From the NCBI GenBank assembly GCA_032717465.1, contig CM064669.1:49829343-49893342 (forward strand): 64,000 nt of DNA, written 5' to 3'. This stretch comes from Coenobita brevimanus (lineage: Eukaryota; Arthropoda; Malacostraca; Decapoda; Coenobitidae). Positions 56,042 to 64,000 of this stretch are shown piece after piece. A program made the translations under genes and the position numbers. The notes below the pieces were generated by a model, which was not told the origin of the DNA, searched no databases, and saw only the letters and a program-made list of their open reading frames with translations. Positions within the stretch are counted from its first letter, which is position 1. Each line of letters begins with the position of its first letter.

Positions 56042-59000
56042 TAGTTACTTTCACTACTTTTAAACTATTTTATTAAGTTTATGAGAGCACCATAATAGTG
56101 AAGGGGGTTAATTAACCTCATTCCTACCAACCTTTGTCCCACTCCTTATCCTCACAGATTTCTCCTTAACTCACAGATTACTAGAAGTGTGTATGTGAGT
56201 GAGGTGGAGGGGGAGACTGGGGATAAAATGGAGAGATGAGTGGAGACATGCATGACAGAGAAGTGTGTGAGTTGGAGGGTGAGCAACCTAATGACAGTTA
56301 ACAGGGTGACATCAAGGCTTCTGTTTGTGACCACAATTTACAGGATTACGGAGTCTGACTATAGAAAGATAGCAAGACAGAGACAGAAAGACAGATTGGC
56401 AGATACTCCTAAAGCATCTCTCCTGCTTATGCTGTCAGCTTCCAATGCAAACAACAGAGATAATCATAAACAAAGAAGCATATCATTGCCAGCAAGCAAA
56501 CATCCTAACCTAAAGCAAAGACAATCATATGAGGAAGTACTTACCTTAGTGAAGCCAGGATCAATCAGCTGTTTGCCTGTGATACTGAAGTTCTCAGACC
56601 CAATAGTCACATTGATGGTTGTGCTGAGATATGTACAATCTGGCATCAACTGAAATGCAACATTTAATACTGTACTGTACATACAAAGTGCATACAACAG
56701 TAGCAAAACAATATATGAATGCATGGAAAGAAAGAAATCATCCATCCATAAATGGTCCCCTTCTGCCCCATCAGGGGCATAGAAGGCAAGGAGCTAGGTT
56801 ACTCAGTCCTGATTTTTAAGGCTAGGGTGGTTAACCTCACTTGGCTCTGAATGGCATTATGTAAGCAGTAAATTCTAACCACCACTTGAGTGTAAGTCTT
56901 TGAAGGTCCAATCCAGTTGGTGTACCTTAACCCAGTAGACACACTAGGCATCATTTGGAAGAAATATACTGATTTGTATATACTAAAAAAAAAAAAAGGG
57001 GCAGGGGGGGGGGTGGAAGGGACATGCATAACCAAAAACTTACCATGCTTTTCCTTGCATGAAGGCAGGCTAGTGAAGGATCAAGCCAACTTACAACCAC
57101 CACAAATCACTGAGGAACTGAAGGGCACATCTCTATCCAGCCATAGACTGAGGTATAAGGTGACCCTAAAACTTCTCTGTTTAGTAAAGAAAGTGAAACC
57201 CTCTTCAGCATTGCAACAGAAGTTAAGTGAAAGATTTTAAAAGTTACCCTCTGTCTTAAGGAATCCCCTCCAGCCATGCCATGCCAACTAAAATGAAGGA
57301 TGAGCCTTAGGGGGAAAATAGAGATCTAGGGACTCCTCAGAAGGGAAGTCATATTTTAAAGTGGAAATTAACAAATCTTTATACTGCTTTCTCATGGCCT
57401 CTGTTTTATAACAAGGTCTTATTAGCACCAACCACTTTTCTTCCTTGAACCATTCTACTCACCACTATACTGTAGTTACCACTCTACCAACACTTTACTA
57501 TAGCATTTCAAATCATCTACCAATATAAGTCCCTCCATTCATTTGCACATCTTACTGTAAGTCACCTTTTGTCCCAACAACCATCACTTTACAGTATGTA
57601 CTTTGACTATATTTACTAGTGGCAGGCAGTAGCAATCATCATCCACTCACAATATAGTGCTGCCTACTTCTTCCTTCCCCTTTCTCATTCTATCTCTGTG
57701 TCCACCCTCCTCTCTTTCTGCTTCCCTTTTTCCTTCCTGACACTTTTGACAGTACTGCTCTTCTTTCCACTTCAGGTGGCTCTACACTGAGTCAGAAGCC
57801 TAATGATTTCCTGTAACCAAAGAAATCATTTACAAGACTAAGTGGTAACCACATAATCAAATTACAGAGTGAAGTGGAGCCCGCTATGGTGCCCCTGTTA
57901 ACTGAATGGAGATGCAAATATAGTGTTCATTCGGGAGCCAAACCTCCACACTTTTATCTGTGCCTCATCATGATGAGGCACTGTTGGCTGCAAGGGAACA
58001 TCAGGTTCACTGTACAGGAAGGCCCTCAGTTGCTTGCTTGCAGCTGATAGGTCTGCTCAGACAGAGACTGTGACTGATCAACAATAACAACTATATTTAC
58101 TCAAATACTTCGCCACAAACATCCACAGAACTTCAAAAGTCTGCAAAGATCCAATATTCTATTCATTCCTGCGTAACTCAAACCAGCAAAATCAAGACCA
58201 TGAAAAATGAGGTGTGGCTGTATGCATGGAGAGGCATATGACAAAGAACCATACATCTTTTTTCTTGACAGTGCAAGGAATGGCTCTACACCACAGGTGC
58301 TGTAAGAGTGACTTCATCAAATGAAGAACATACTTAGGATGGCAGAATACATGCAAGGTGATGCTGAGACCCTCAGCTTGAGCAATGAGTAACTATGTAG
58401 CCCATTCCATGTGGCACTAGTATTCCCTTACTTTTGTGTATTCCATCCTCTGTGCCCATTCTGCATGACACTAGTGTTCCCTTAGTTTTGTGTATTCCAT
58501 CCTCTGTGCCCATTCCACTTGAGAGTGCTGCAGCTTCCTTTCTTTGTTTTCCACTCTCTGTTTGTGGGTCCCACCCACCTGTTATTTGTGCAATAGGGTG
58601 ATGATCAAATGGATTTAGAGAAAACACTGTGAATAAAGGATGCATTATATGGGTATTTTGGGGTAAACATATATTTAAAAATGTGAGTAAAATATCATCG
58701 CCATCTAGACCTCCATTCCCACCCAAGGGGAGGGTGAAGAGCAGCAATGTCCAGACAACCCAAATTTCCCCAACTCAATGGGCCACGCTTCCATTCCTTC
58801 ATCGTTCAAGTCCCAGGAATCCTGGTTCTACCTGACATGCCAAAAACATTCACCACGTTCTGTAGCTTCATATACTGTAGAGGTATCTGAAAAATATTAA
58901 TAATAATAGTAAAGTGTAATTTTTCTAAGCAAACCCAGTGTCACTAACCGTGCCAATGAAATGCTTTGTAATGTACTCATACAGGCGCCATGAGTCATGG

Positions 59001-62000
59001 TCGAGCTGGCTGCGGTCCGCACACCTCATGGGGGTGATGGGGGGATGGTCACCAGCATCATGGCCTTTCTTGGGGCGCTGGATGCCCTCGGACAGAATCT
59101 CTCGCACCATGCCACCCCAGTCACCGTGATTTTCTTGGATCCTCAGTGCTCCCCTGCACAATTATTTAAGAATTTCAGGATATATTAACCTCAACATTCA
59201 CTGGAGATACTGAAGAAAAATATACTAATCAGTTTGTTTTCATCTAACAAAGATCCATGGCACTTCTCAGATCAGCTGCAGGCCAAGTGTAGTCAGACTG
59301 GAGGGTGGATCTCACTAGTAACCAAAGATAGCCGACTTATTTCAGGCTCATCAAATTTCGTGCAACCATGAGAATTCAAATTGTCAAGGAAGCCCAGTTC
59401 TGTCAGATGAAAGCACACCAGCTATATATACTTCATCACAAAGGTATTAAACAAAGGTCTCACTTCACTGGGCACTCAGCTGACAACTTGTACAATTCCA
59501 AGTATCCTTTCTTATTTCTTATTAGGGATACACTAGTCATTTTTTTGCAATAAAGTCATTCAAATATAGCAACTGATACAGTATATTCAAAATGAAATGC
59601 CTTTTCTATTTTTGTATCATTATTCAAAGTAACTGTTGTTAACCTCTCAATCCAACAACTTCATTTAAAATTTCATTCTTGTTTGTTCCAGATGATTTTA
59701 CTGAGTTTGGGAAACTCTTTAAGTGCTGTAGGGGTCAGATATAACCTTAACTAGCTCTTTCACTAACAGTGGTCTTCTGTAAGTTGAATAAAAACATATG
59801 GCAGTGGGAAAAAAAAATACCAAAGATGTCTAACTGAAGAGGTTAACATAAAAACATCAATCTTACAAAATCAAAATGGTTATTATACTAAAAATATAAA
59901 GCACATGATATAGGCACAAAATATAATGAATAGCCAATCTATGAGCACACTCACTCATCAAAGATGCAATGAACAAATACGGTATTAGACTCACTTCAGG
60001 TCAAAGTTTTCAGGGTAATGCGTGGTCTCAGTACGAGGGTACGATATGTATCCCTGTGTGTACAGCCTCTCAGCCAGCGTCATGGCATGGTGTGGTCCCA
60101 TACCGAGGGCGGCACTGGCCACACGCATCAGCTCCACCGTGTTGAGGGCCAAAGGACGAGGCTTGCTCTTCTCCTTGATGTCCACCCTTACCACCCTGAC
60201 AGAAACACACAGCATATTAGGCAATCTTCCTGTAGCTTACAACAGTCTCCCTAGCTGGATCTCTTATACACACAGTATTTAAGTACCTTTTATTCAGCTT
60301 ACAACACTTTCCCTCATTGGTTCTATTCTAATCTCAGTGATGACACCATGGCATTAACATATACAGTATGTTCTTTTTCCAGCCTGTCATATTCTCCCTT
60401 ATTGGTTTTACTCTAACAACACTGACATCAACCCCTTGGTATAAACTTATAAAAGTCACTTATCATGTAGTTTACAATATTCTCTTACTAGTATTGTTCA
60501 AATCACAAGTGCTATCACCTCCATGGCATAAGCATCTATAGTACAGTACCATGTATGTTCTTCTTCAAGCAGCTTACAGTGCTCTCAATTTGATTACAGG
60601 CTCTTTTATGACAGAACTAAACACTCGAGTCACTGGGCTCTAGCAAGAAGTGTCTGTAGCAAGACTGTCTGAGGGACTGCCTGCCTGAGGACACAAAGGC
60701 AGACTTTTTCTTCAGCATTTTGATGTTCTTAAATAATGACCAAAGACTTGTACAATTCTGAATCCTTTTCCTTTCTTCCTTGTTAATTTTATTTATTTAC
60801 AATATTTAAAGTACTATTATCTATTTTTTAAAAGCCACGTTTGAAGCCTTTACGACTGGCTTGACTGCTCCTTCAGTGTCATCTGCAATTATTCAACCCA
60901 CCAAAGACACATGGAAGAACACACAGATTATCTTGTACTTACTTTGCACGCTTCTGTTCCTTAACCACATTGAGGAATATATTTGCAACGTCTTTGTCAA
61001 AACTGCGTACCCGCTCCCATTCCAGGATCAGCTGACGCTCTTCTGTAACCGCTACTTTCACCTGTAAATCAATGTAAACTGAAAATATTGCATGCTCCTC
61101 ACCATTATCCATTGGTAACTTTAGTTCATTATTCTGCTTCTGAACTAAAAACATCATTTCAGCAAAAAGTATCTGCTATAGCAAAGAAAACATTATGCTA
61201 GGATATTCTTTCATAAAATGTTCATGAAAACTATTTAGAGCAAATGTATGTAGTGCAAACGAATAGTTAACTCTTCTGGGTGACAAGTCAAACAGCCTCC
61301 TTTACATAGTATCAGGAAACTATTTATCAGATTTGGATGGGTAATCATACGACTTATCCTTGGAGTGAGGGAAGAAAGAATACAGACTCCCATTCCCTGC
61401 TTGCCAAGTACAGAACTGTATCACTAAAACACCATTACAACTGGTTTACTGTATATGACAATAGATCTGGGTCCTGTGCCTCCTGAAGGTCCAGTAAAAC
61501 TTACCAAGCTCATATGGATATGTGGAATATGAGTGGAGTGGATGAAAAATAACTAAGAAGTGAAAGTTTTTAAGAAAGGTATGATGCGATGGTATTCTGT
61601 ACAACAAAAACAGAGCAGGAGTAAAATGGACGAAATGAAACCTGTAGCTAACGTGCAGGTAGGGTCACATAAGAAAAAGGGGGTGGAGTTAAAGGGGAGT
61701 TTGTTTGTTGGTGAATGATGAATGGCACAGGAGAAGGAATGATTCTAAATACATGTAGGTTCATATATGTAGTGTTTAAAGCTGCATTTTCTACTGGATA
61801 TCAGAATCAAAGCTCTCAATGCATCCTGATGGATTTTTGTGATTTATACATAGGCTAGTCACCAAAAAATTCCTTAACATGTCAAGAGTACTGACTGGAA
61901 TAAGATTACTATAAAACAGACTAACATAATATGTAACACTGCTACTAAACCCACCTAACATCAAAAATTTCTTCACCTACCATACCTGCAACACCCAGTA

Positions 62001-63538
62001 CGTCTCTGGTTTAAATGACTGGATGAAATCATGCCGTTCTACACAAAATCCTAGTGTTGGGGTCTGACACGGTCCAAAGGAGATGAGCGATGAATCAAGG
62101 TTGCCATATTTACCCTGAAATGTGCAAAAACACAAAAATATAAGTTAATTATGAAAATTAATGATCAACTGATGTCAATTTACATATTGGAAACTATATT
62201 TGCAACAAAGTGTACAGGTACTATACTGGAAAAAAAAAGTCACTTTATAAACAAATGAAACTCTTCATTACCTCTGAGTCTTCCTTCCTAAATAGCACTT
62301 TCATACCATATGTAAAGGATATTATCTACACTGCTAACATGGAGTAAGACATTACTGTTGTTGTTAAAGACTGGAGCTCATCCGAGTCCAGCAGACTACA
62401 ACATTGGTGGCTTTAGGGATGCGCAAACTGAACAAAGAAGGCCCCAAAATCTGGTTAATATCATAATATTACCGACAGATATTTAAAACAGTTTTGATTT
62501 TTATTCCCTCACTTACATCACAGTTATGTACAGATAGTTTTGAACCTGGACTATCCATAGAAAAGCTACAGGTATTTTAATGTCAAGATATGAAAACCAC
62601 AAGTTATGCTGTAGGATCCCATGTGACTCTCCTGTCCAGATCTCCCTCAAGTGTAAGGCTGCAGGAAAACTGCCACTTCTGCCGGCCACTCCCACCACTA
62701 CATAATATTACCTCCGGATATATCTAATCAGCACATGCCTTGTCAGTCTCTTCACAGCATCTATACTTGTCACTGTTACATTCAGTATCAGCCAGTCTCA
62801 GATTATCCCTCTGCAAGTCATAAACGGCCATGGTGTGGGAGGACCAGAGGCTAGGCTGCCAGAGTCCGATCACTGAAGTTGTAGATGACCACCCTAAATT
62901 CAAAATAACATTAATATAAAAAAATCTTAGACTCAAACTGGCACATCAGTGCAAGCCAGGTGCAAAGCTAGGATTTTAAGACTGGGGTGGCCATGGACTG
63001 ACCAAGCTTAATTGTCGGGTGACCCACGGGAAGCTCTGCTGGGGGTCCGGGAGTATTTCCCCAAAAATTCGGGGTAGCCATTCAGGTGGCTGGAAATTTT
63101 CCAGGGGTGGTCAGGGACACCCTGGCCACCCCTCGGGCTATGCCACTGTGTATACATACCTACAACCATAGCTATAAGGGGTACCAATGAACTACCATGG
63201 ATGCCACATTCTTTAAAGATATAGAGTATGTACTGTTGTTGTTGCTATTCTTGCAATCCCAGGCTCATCTGTGCATGAACCCAGTGGACTGAATATATTC
63301 TTAATACAAGTCATGGCAAACACTGTGCTTTATACAAAATCCAATATCAACACTGACCCACAAGACTTACTTGGAAAAACTTGGTCTGAAACCTTGTGAA
63401 TGCACAACCAATACGAAGATCAAGTTCCTGGCGGGCATCTACTGATCTTGATTCATTTTCATTGGGTTCAATCAAACTGTTCATAGCTGCCTTTATATCT
63501 CGGTCTGTGATGGCAGAAAACTTGGCGCGAAAAATTAT
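46811..63538 (-). CDS. TOP3B: DNA topoisomerase 3-beta (3' part of gene)
   Basis: TOP3B is a type IA topoisomerase acting on DNA and RNA in nucleus and cytoplasm, usually with TDRD3. Thirteen in-phase exons on the minus strand encode 721 residues to the stop: 63371-63538, 61986-62114, 60943-61061, 59995-60195, 58949-59153, 56545-56649, 55388-55465, 54402-54611, 52713-52930, 50759-50983, 49131-49286, 48168-48273, 46811-47056. All introns are GT-AG. The catalytic Tyr is in YISYPRTET (codon 60039-60041), visible residue 191. The C-terminus has seven CxxC pairs and a Gly/Arg-rich RGG tail. The human protein is 862 aa, so about 145 N-terminal residues (TOPRIM domain) lie beyond 64000. No frameshift or internal stop in the visible part. 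Convergent with HPRT. Confidence 0.97.
47480..47600 (+). repeat. SINE-like repeat (CCAGGTTCATCTGTAACCC)
   Basis: AGCCCCAGGTTCATCTGTAA, CGATGGACTGCAAGCTAAAG, TTGCCTTTCTTCAATGTCTT. Counterparts lie at 34880-34985 and 63225-63295 and, inverted, at 4053-4275. In TOP3B intron L-M. Confidence 0.55.
47740..47900 (+). repeat. Dispersed repeat (GTAACCAA.GAGAC family)
   Basis: CCAAGTGTGGTCAGATCAGA, TCTGACAAGTAACCAAAGAG, CTTCATGCTACCACAAC and GAAGCCCAATTACATCAGAC align with 59275-59425. In TOP3B intron L-M. Confidence 0.6.
48168..48273 (-). CDS. TOP3B: TOP3B exon L
   Basis: Acceptor TTTGCCTAG, donor GAG|GTAAGG. 106 nt. [20 protein letters not shown] then [16 protein letters not shown], with a CEDC pair. 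Confidence 0.95.
48470..48690 (-). mobile_element. LINE 3'-end fragment
   Basis: ATCCTGCAAGGGGTGGCCAC and TCTATCTCATCCTTGGTCTC match the inverted LINE tails at 19905-20018 and 40440-40760. Truncated, in TOP3B intron K-L. Confidence 0.65.
49131..49286 (-). CDS. TOP3B: TOP3B exon K, zinc-finger region
   Basis: Acceptor ATTTGCAG, donor AG|GTATAG. 156 nt. [20 protein letters not shown] and [20 protein letters not shown], with CNLC and CMEC pairs. Confidence 0.97.
50427..50491. repeat. (CA)n microsatellite pair
   Basis: Two (CA)n runs, 50427-50448 and 50467-50490, in TOP3B intron J-K. Confidence 0.9.
50759..50983 (-). CDS. TOP3B: TOP3B exon J, zinc-finger region
   Basis: Acceptor TCACCTCAG, donor CC|GTGAGT. 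225 nt. It has CGKC, CVTC and CPYC pairs, with [20 protein letters not shown] between, matching vertebrate TOP3B zinc-finger organisation. Confidence 0.97.
52713..52930 (-). CDS. TOP3B: TOP3B exon I
   Basis: Acceptor TATGTTCAG, donor AG|GTACGA. 218 nt. [40 protein letters not shown], and [20 protein letters not shown], ending in a split Arg codon just before the first zinc-binding CxxC. Confidence 0.97.
53590..54240 (+). mobile_element. Non-LTR retrotransposon 3' remnant
   Basis: The plus strand contains, with stops, [55 protein letters not shown] and GRPKRT, the usual end of a LINE reverse transcriptase (GHV.RM, GRP+T). It is preceded at 53600-53700 by an inverted piece of the 20570-21035 repeat. 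A tail TTATAAATGAAATAAAATGA closes it. In TOP3B intron H-I, antisense to the gene. Confidence 0.75.
54348..54401. repeat. (CCTAA)n-like tract at a TOP3B splice donor
   Basis: AACCTAACCTAACCTGACCT-type sequence running up to the exon H boundary. On the transcribed strand the intron begins GTTAGGTCAGGTTAGG. Confidence 0.9.
54402..54611 (-). CDS. TOP3B: TOP3B exon H
   Basis: Acceptor TTCCTCAG, donor AAG|GTTAGG. 70 codons including [39 protein letters not shown] and [14 protein letters not shown], among the best conserved in type IA topoisomerases. The donor site is itself part of a (GGTTA)n-like tract that starts the intron. Confidence 0.97.
55388..55465 (-). CDS. TOP3B: TOP3B exon G
   Basis: Acceptor GATCTGCAG, donor GAG|GTACAG. 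26 codons, [20 protein letters not shown] then DLAIIE. A divergent linker exon; placed by phase and by order between the PGFTK and [15 protein letters not shown] segments. Confidence 0.92.
55585..55710. repeat. (AT)n/(ATC)n/(AT)n/(GA)n compound microsatellite
   Basis: (AT)n 55585-55613, a short TCATCATCATCAT, (AT)n 55632-55685, then (AG)n 55692-55710. In TOP3B intron F-G. Open frames of alternating Tyr-Ile are artefacts. Confidence 0.95.
56008..56039. repeat. (CT)n microsatellite
   Basis: About 16 CT units in TOP3B intron F-G. Confidence 0.95.
56165..56350 (+). mobile_element. LINE 3'-end fragment
   Basis: GTGTGTATGTGAGTGAGGTG, GAGATGAGTGGAGACATG, TGTGTGAGTTGGAGGGTGAG match the tail at 35690-35870. 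Truncated, in TOP3B intron F-G. Confidence 0.6.
56545..56649 (-). CDS. TOP3B: TOP3B exon F
   Basis: Acceptor CATTTCAG, donor AAG|GTAAGT. 35 codons, [20 protein letters not shown] then [15 protein letters not shown], matching the segment before the PGFTEV region of the vertebrate protein. Confidence 0.95.
56735..56865 (+). repeat. Dispersed repeat (GCCCCATCAGGGGC family)
   Basis: CATCCATCCATAAATGGTCC, CTGCCCCATCAGGGGCATAG and TCTGAATGGCATTATG align with the copy at 1030-1150 (CTGCCCCATCAGGGGCGTAG). Confidence 0.65.
57610..58085 (+). repeat. Long dispersed repeat, second copy
   Basis: Collinear with 20570-21035: CTTCAGGTGGCTCTACACTG, AGTGGTAACCACATAATCAA, CTATGGTGCCCCTGTTAACT, GGGAACATCAGGTTCACTGT, TGCTCAGACAGAGACTG. 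In TOP3B intron E-F. Confidence 0.7.
58412..58522. repeat. 54-bp tandem duplication
   Basis: Two copies of CACTAGT(A/G)TTCCCTTA, TTTTGTGTATTCCATCCTCT, GTGCCCATTC. Creates a short repeated peptide in an antisense-frame ORF that I do not regard as coding. Confidence 0.85.
58949..59153 (-). CDS. TOP3B: TOP3B exon E
   Basis: Acceptor TGTGCAG, donor ACG|GTTAGT. 205 nt. It encodes [20 protein letters not shown], the [15 protein letters not shown] motif characteristic of type IA enzymes, and [14 protein letters not shown]. Confidence 0.97.
59275..59425 (+). repeat. Dispersed repeat (GTAACCAA.GA family)
   Basis: GGCCAAGTGTAGTCAGACTG, CACTAGTAACCAAAGATAGC, GGCTCATCAAATTTCGTGCA and GGAAGCCCAGTTCTGTCAGA. 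In TOP3B intron D-E. Confidence 0.6.
59995..60195 (-). CDS. TOP3B: TOP3B exon D with catalytic tyrosine
   Basis: Acceptor TTCTGTCAG, donor GAA|GTGAGT. 201 nt. It encodes [40 protein letters not shown] and [17 protein letters not shown]. The nucleophilic Tyr of SYPRT is codon 60039-60041. The adjacent Arg and Thr are kept, so the active site looks intact. Confidence 0.98.
60943..61061 (-). CDS. TOP3B: TOP3B exon C
   Basis: Acceptor GATTTACAG, donor AA|GTAAGT. 119 nt, [20 protein letters not shown] and [18 protein letters not shown], ending in a split Lys codon. Less conserved than its neighbours, as in the family. Confidence 0.95.
61986..62114 (-). CDS. TOP3B: TOP3B exon B
   Basis: Acceptor CATTTCAG, donor CAG|GTATGG. 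43 codons, [20 protein letters not shown] then [20 protein letters not shown], the type IA core with the [10 protein letters not shown] motif. Confidence 0.97.
63225..63295 (+). repeat. SINE-like repeat fragment with TTG tract
   Basis: A TACTGTTGTTGTTGC tract, then ATCCCAGGCTCATCTGTGCA and ACCCAGTGGACTG. Same family as 47480-47600. In TOP3B intron A-B. Confidence 0.5.
63371..63538 (-). CDS. TOP3B: TOP3B exon A (first in window)
   Basis: Acceptor GTTTTCAG, donor CAA|GTAAGT. 56 codons: [20 protein letters not shown] to the strongly conserved [20 protein letters not shown]. Phase 0 at both ends. An upstream exon must exist outside the window. Confidence 0.96.
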
Positions 63539-63809
63539 CTGAAAACAAACATTCAAAGCATCAGCATAAAACAAGATCCCTTTACATCCTTTATATCTGT
63601 TGTTGGCAAAGTGGGAAACCCATCATTGTATAGAATTCCTTGGTATTCTACAGAATGCCTAAAACTTCAAGACAAAGTAACAAATAAAATAAAATCTGTA
63701 CACATTTCCTAGGTATTCTGTAGATTACTGAGTTTGTTTTGGGCAATGTGTGAAACGACCAAACTGCAGCAAACAGGTAAACTGTGAAATCAATCATTTA
63801 ATTTATATT

Positions 63810-64000
63810 AGGTTAATTTAGGCTGTGGCTAGGTTAGGCTGGGATAATCTAGGTTAGGGTTAGGTTAGATTAAGCTGGGTTAGGAAGGTTAGGTTAATTT
63901 TATGCTTAACATAGCTTAGCATTATTCTAAATTAAGCTAGCTTAGCCTAACCTAACCTAGCCTAACTTTTTTAAACTTAACCTAGATTATCCCAGCCTAA
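63810..64000. repeat. Inverted (GGTTA)n/(TAACC)n element at window end
   Basis: 63834-63856 reads TTAGGCTGGGATAATCTAGG then TTA. 63978-64000 is its exact 23-bp reverse complement. Between them GGTTAG-rich sequence gives way to CCTAAC-rich sequence, so the whole forms a long imperfect hairpin. It continues past the edge or ends there; probably a foldback element with telomere-like composition, upstream intron of TOP3B. Confidence 0.85.

Noticed and set aside
58373..58747. 124-codon minus frame with a repeated [10 protein letters not shown] segment
   Set aside because: The repeat is a 54-bp tandem duplication inside a TOP3B intron; no conserved domain, and in-phase use as an exon would break the matched TOP3B frame.
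63575..63809. Search for a further upstream TOP3B exon inside the window
   Set aside because: No frame resembling the TOPRIM domain and no matching donor/acceptor pair was found; the missing exons must lie beyond 64000.

Overview
This is eukaryotic nuclear DNA, most likely from an arthropod and probably a decapod crustacean. The reasons are small phased exons in long introns, very dense micro- and minisatellites, interspersed degenerate (TTAGG)n/(CCTAA)n tracts, arthropod-like Pol III genes, and decayed LINE, DIRS-like and Tigger elements. The species assignment is inference. There are no bacterial operons.

Layout. Bases 1-20200 hold no protein-coding gene I can support. They form an island of RNA polymerase III genes set in tandem repeats: tRNA-Gln(CTG), tRNA-Gln(TTG), a full-length 7SL (SRP) RNA, an intron-containing tRNA-Ile(TAT), tRNA-Val(AAC), tRNA-Arg(ACG), three 91-92 bp units that look like Y RNA/stem-bulge RNA genes, and a damaged U6 snRNA copy. 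Bases 20200-31300 are mostly decayed repeats, including a reverse-transcriptase RNase H remnant, a 22-bp minisatellite and a foldback element.

Bases 31445-41713 (+) carry a complete HPRT (hypoxanthine-guanine phosphoribosyltransferase) gene in six coding exons encoding 222 aa. Its fourth intron contains a dead Tigger/pogo transposon, and its first intron contains a 251-bp palindrome. After about 5.1 kb without genes, bases 46811-63538 (-) carry the last 13 coding exons of DNA topoisomerase 3-beta (TOP3B), 721 residues including the catalytic tyrosine, seven CxxC pairs and a Gly/Arg-rich tail. The N-terminal TOPRIM part lies beyond the right edge. HPRT and TOP3B are convergent (tail to tail).

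The two proteins act separately: HPRT in purine salvage in the cytosol, TOP3B on DNA and RNA topology. The Pol III genes serve translation, protein targeting and, if the Y-like call is right, Ro60 ribonucleoproteins. The most interesting observation is the Y-like trio: identical 22-bp 5' ends, near-identical 3' ends, T4-T5 terminators, and 46-bp cores of equal length but unrelated sequence.
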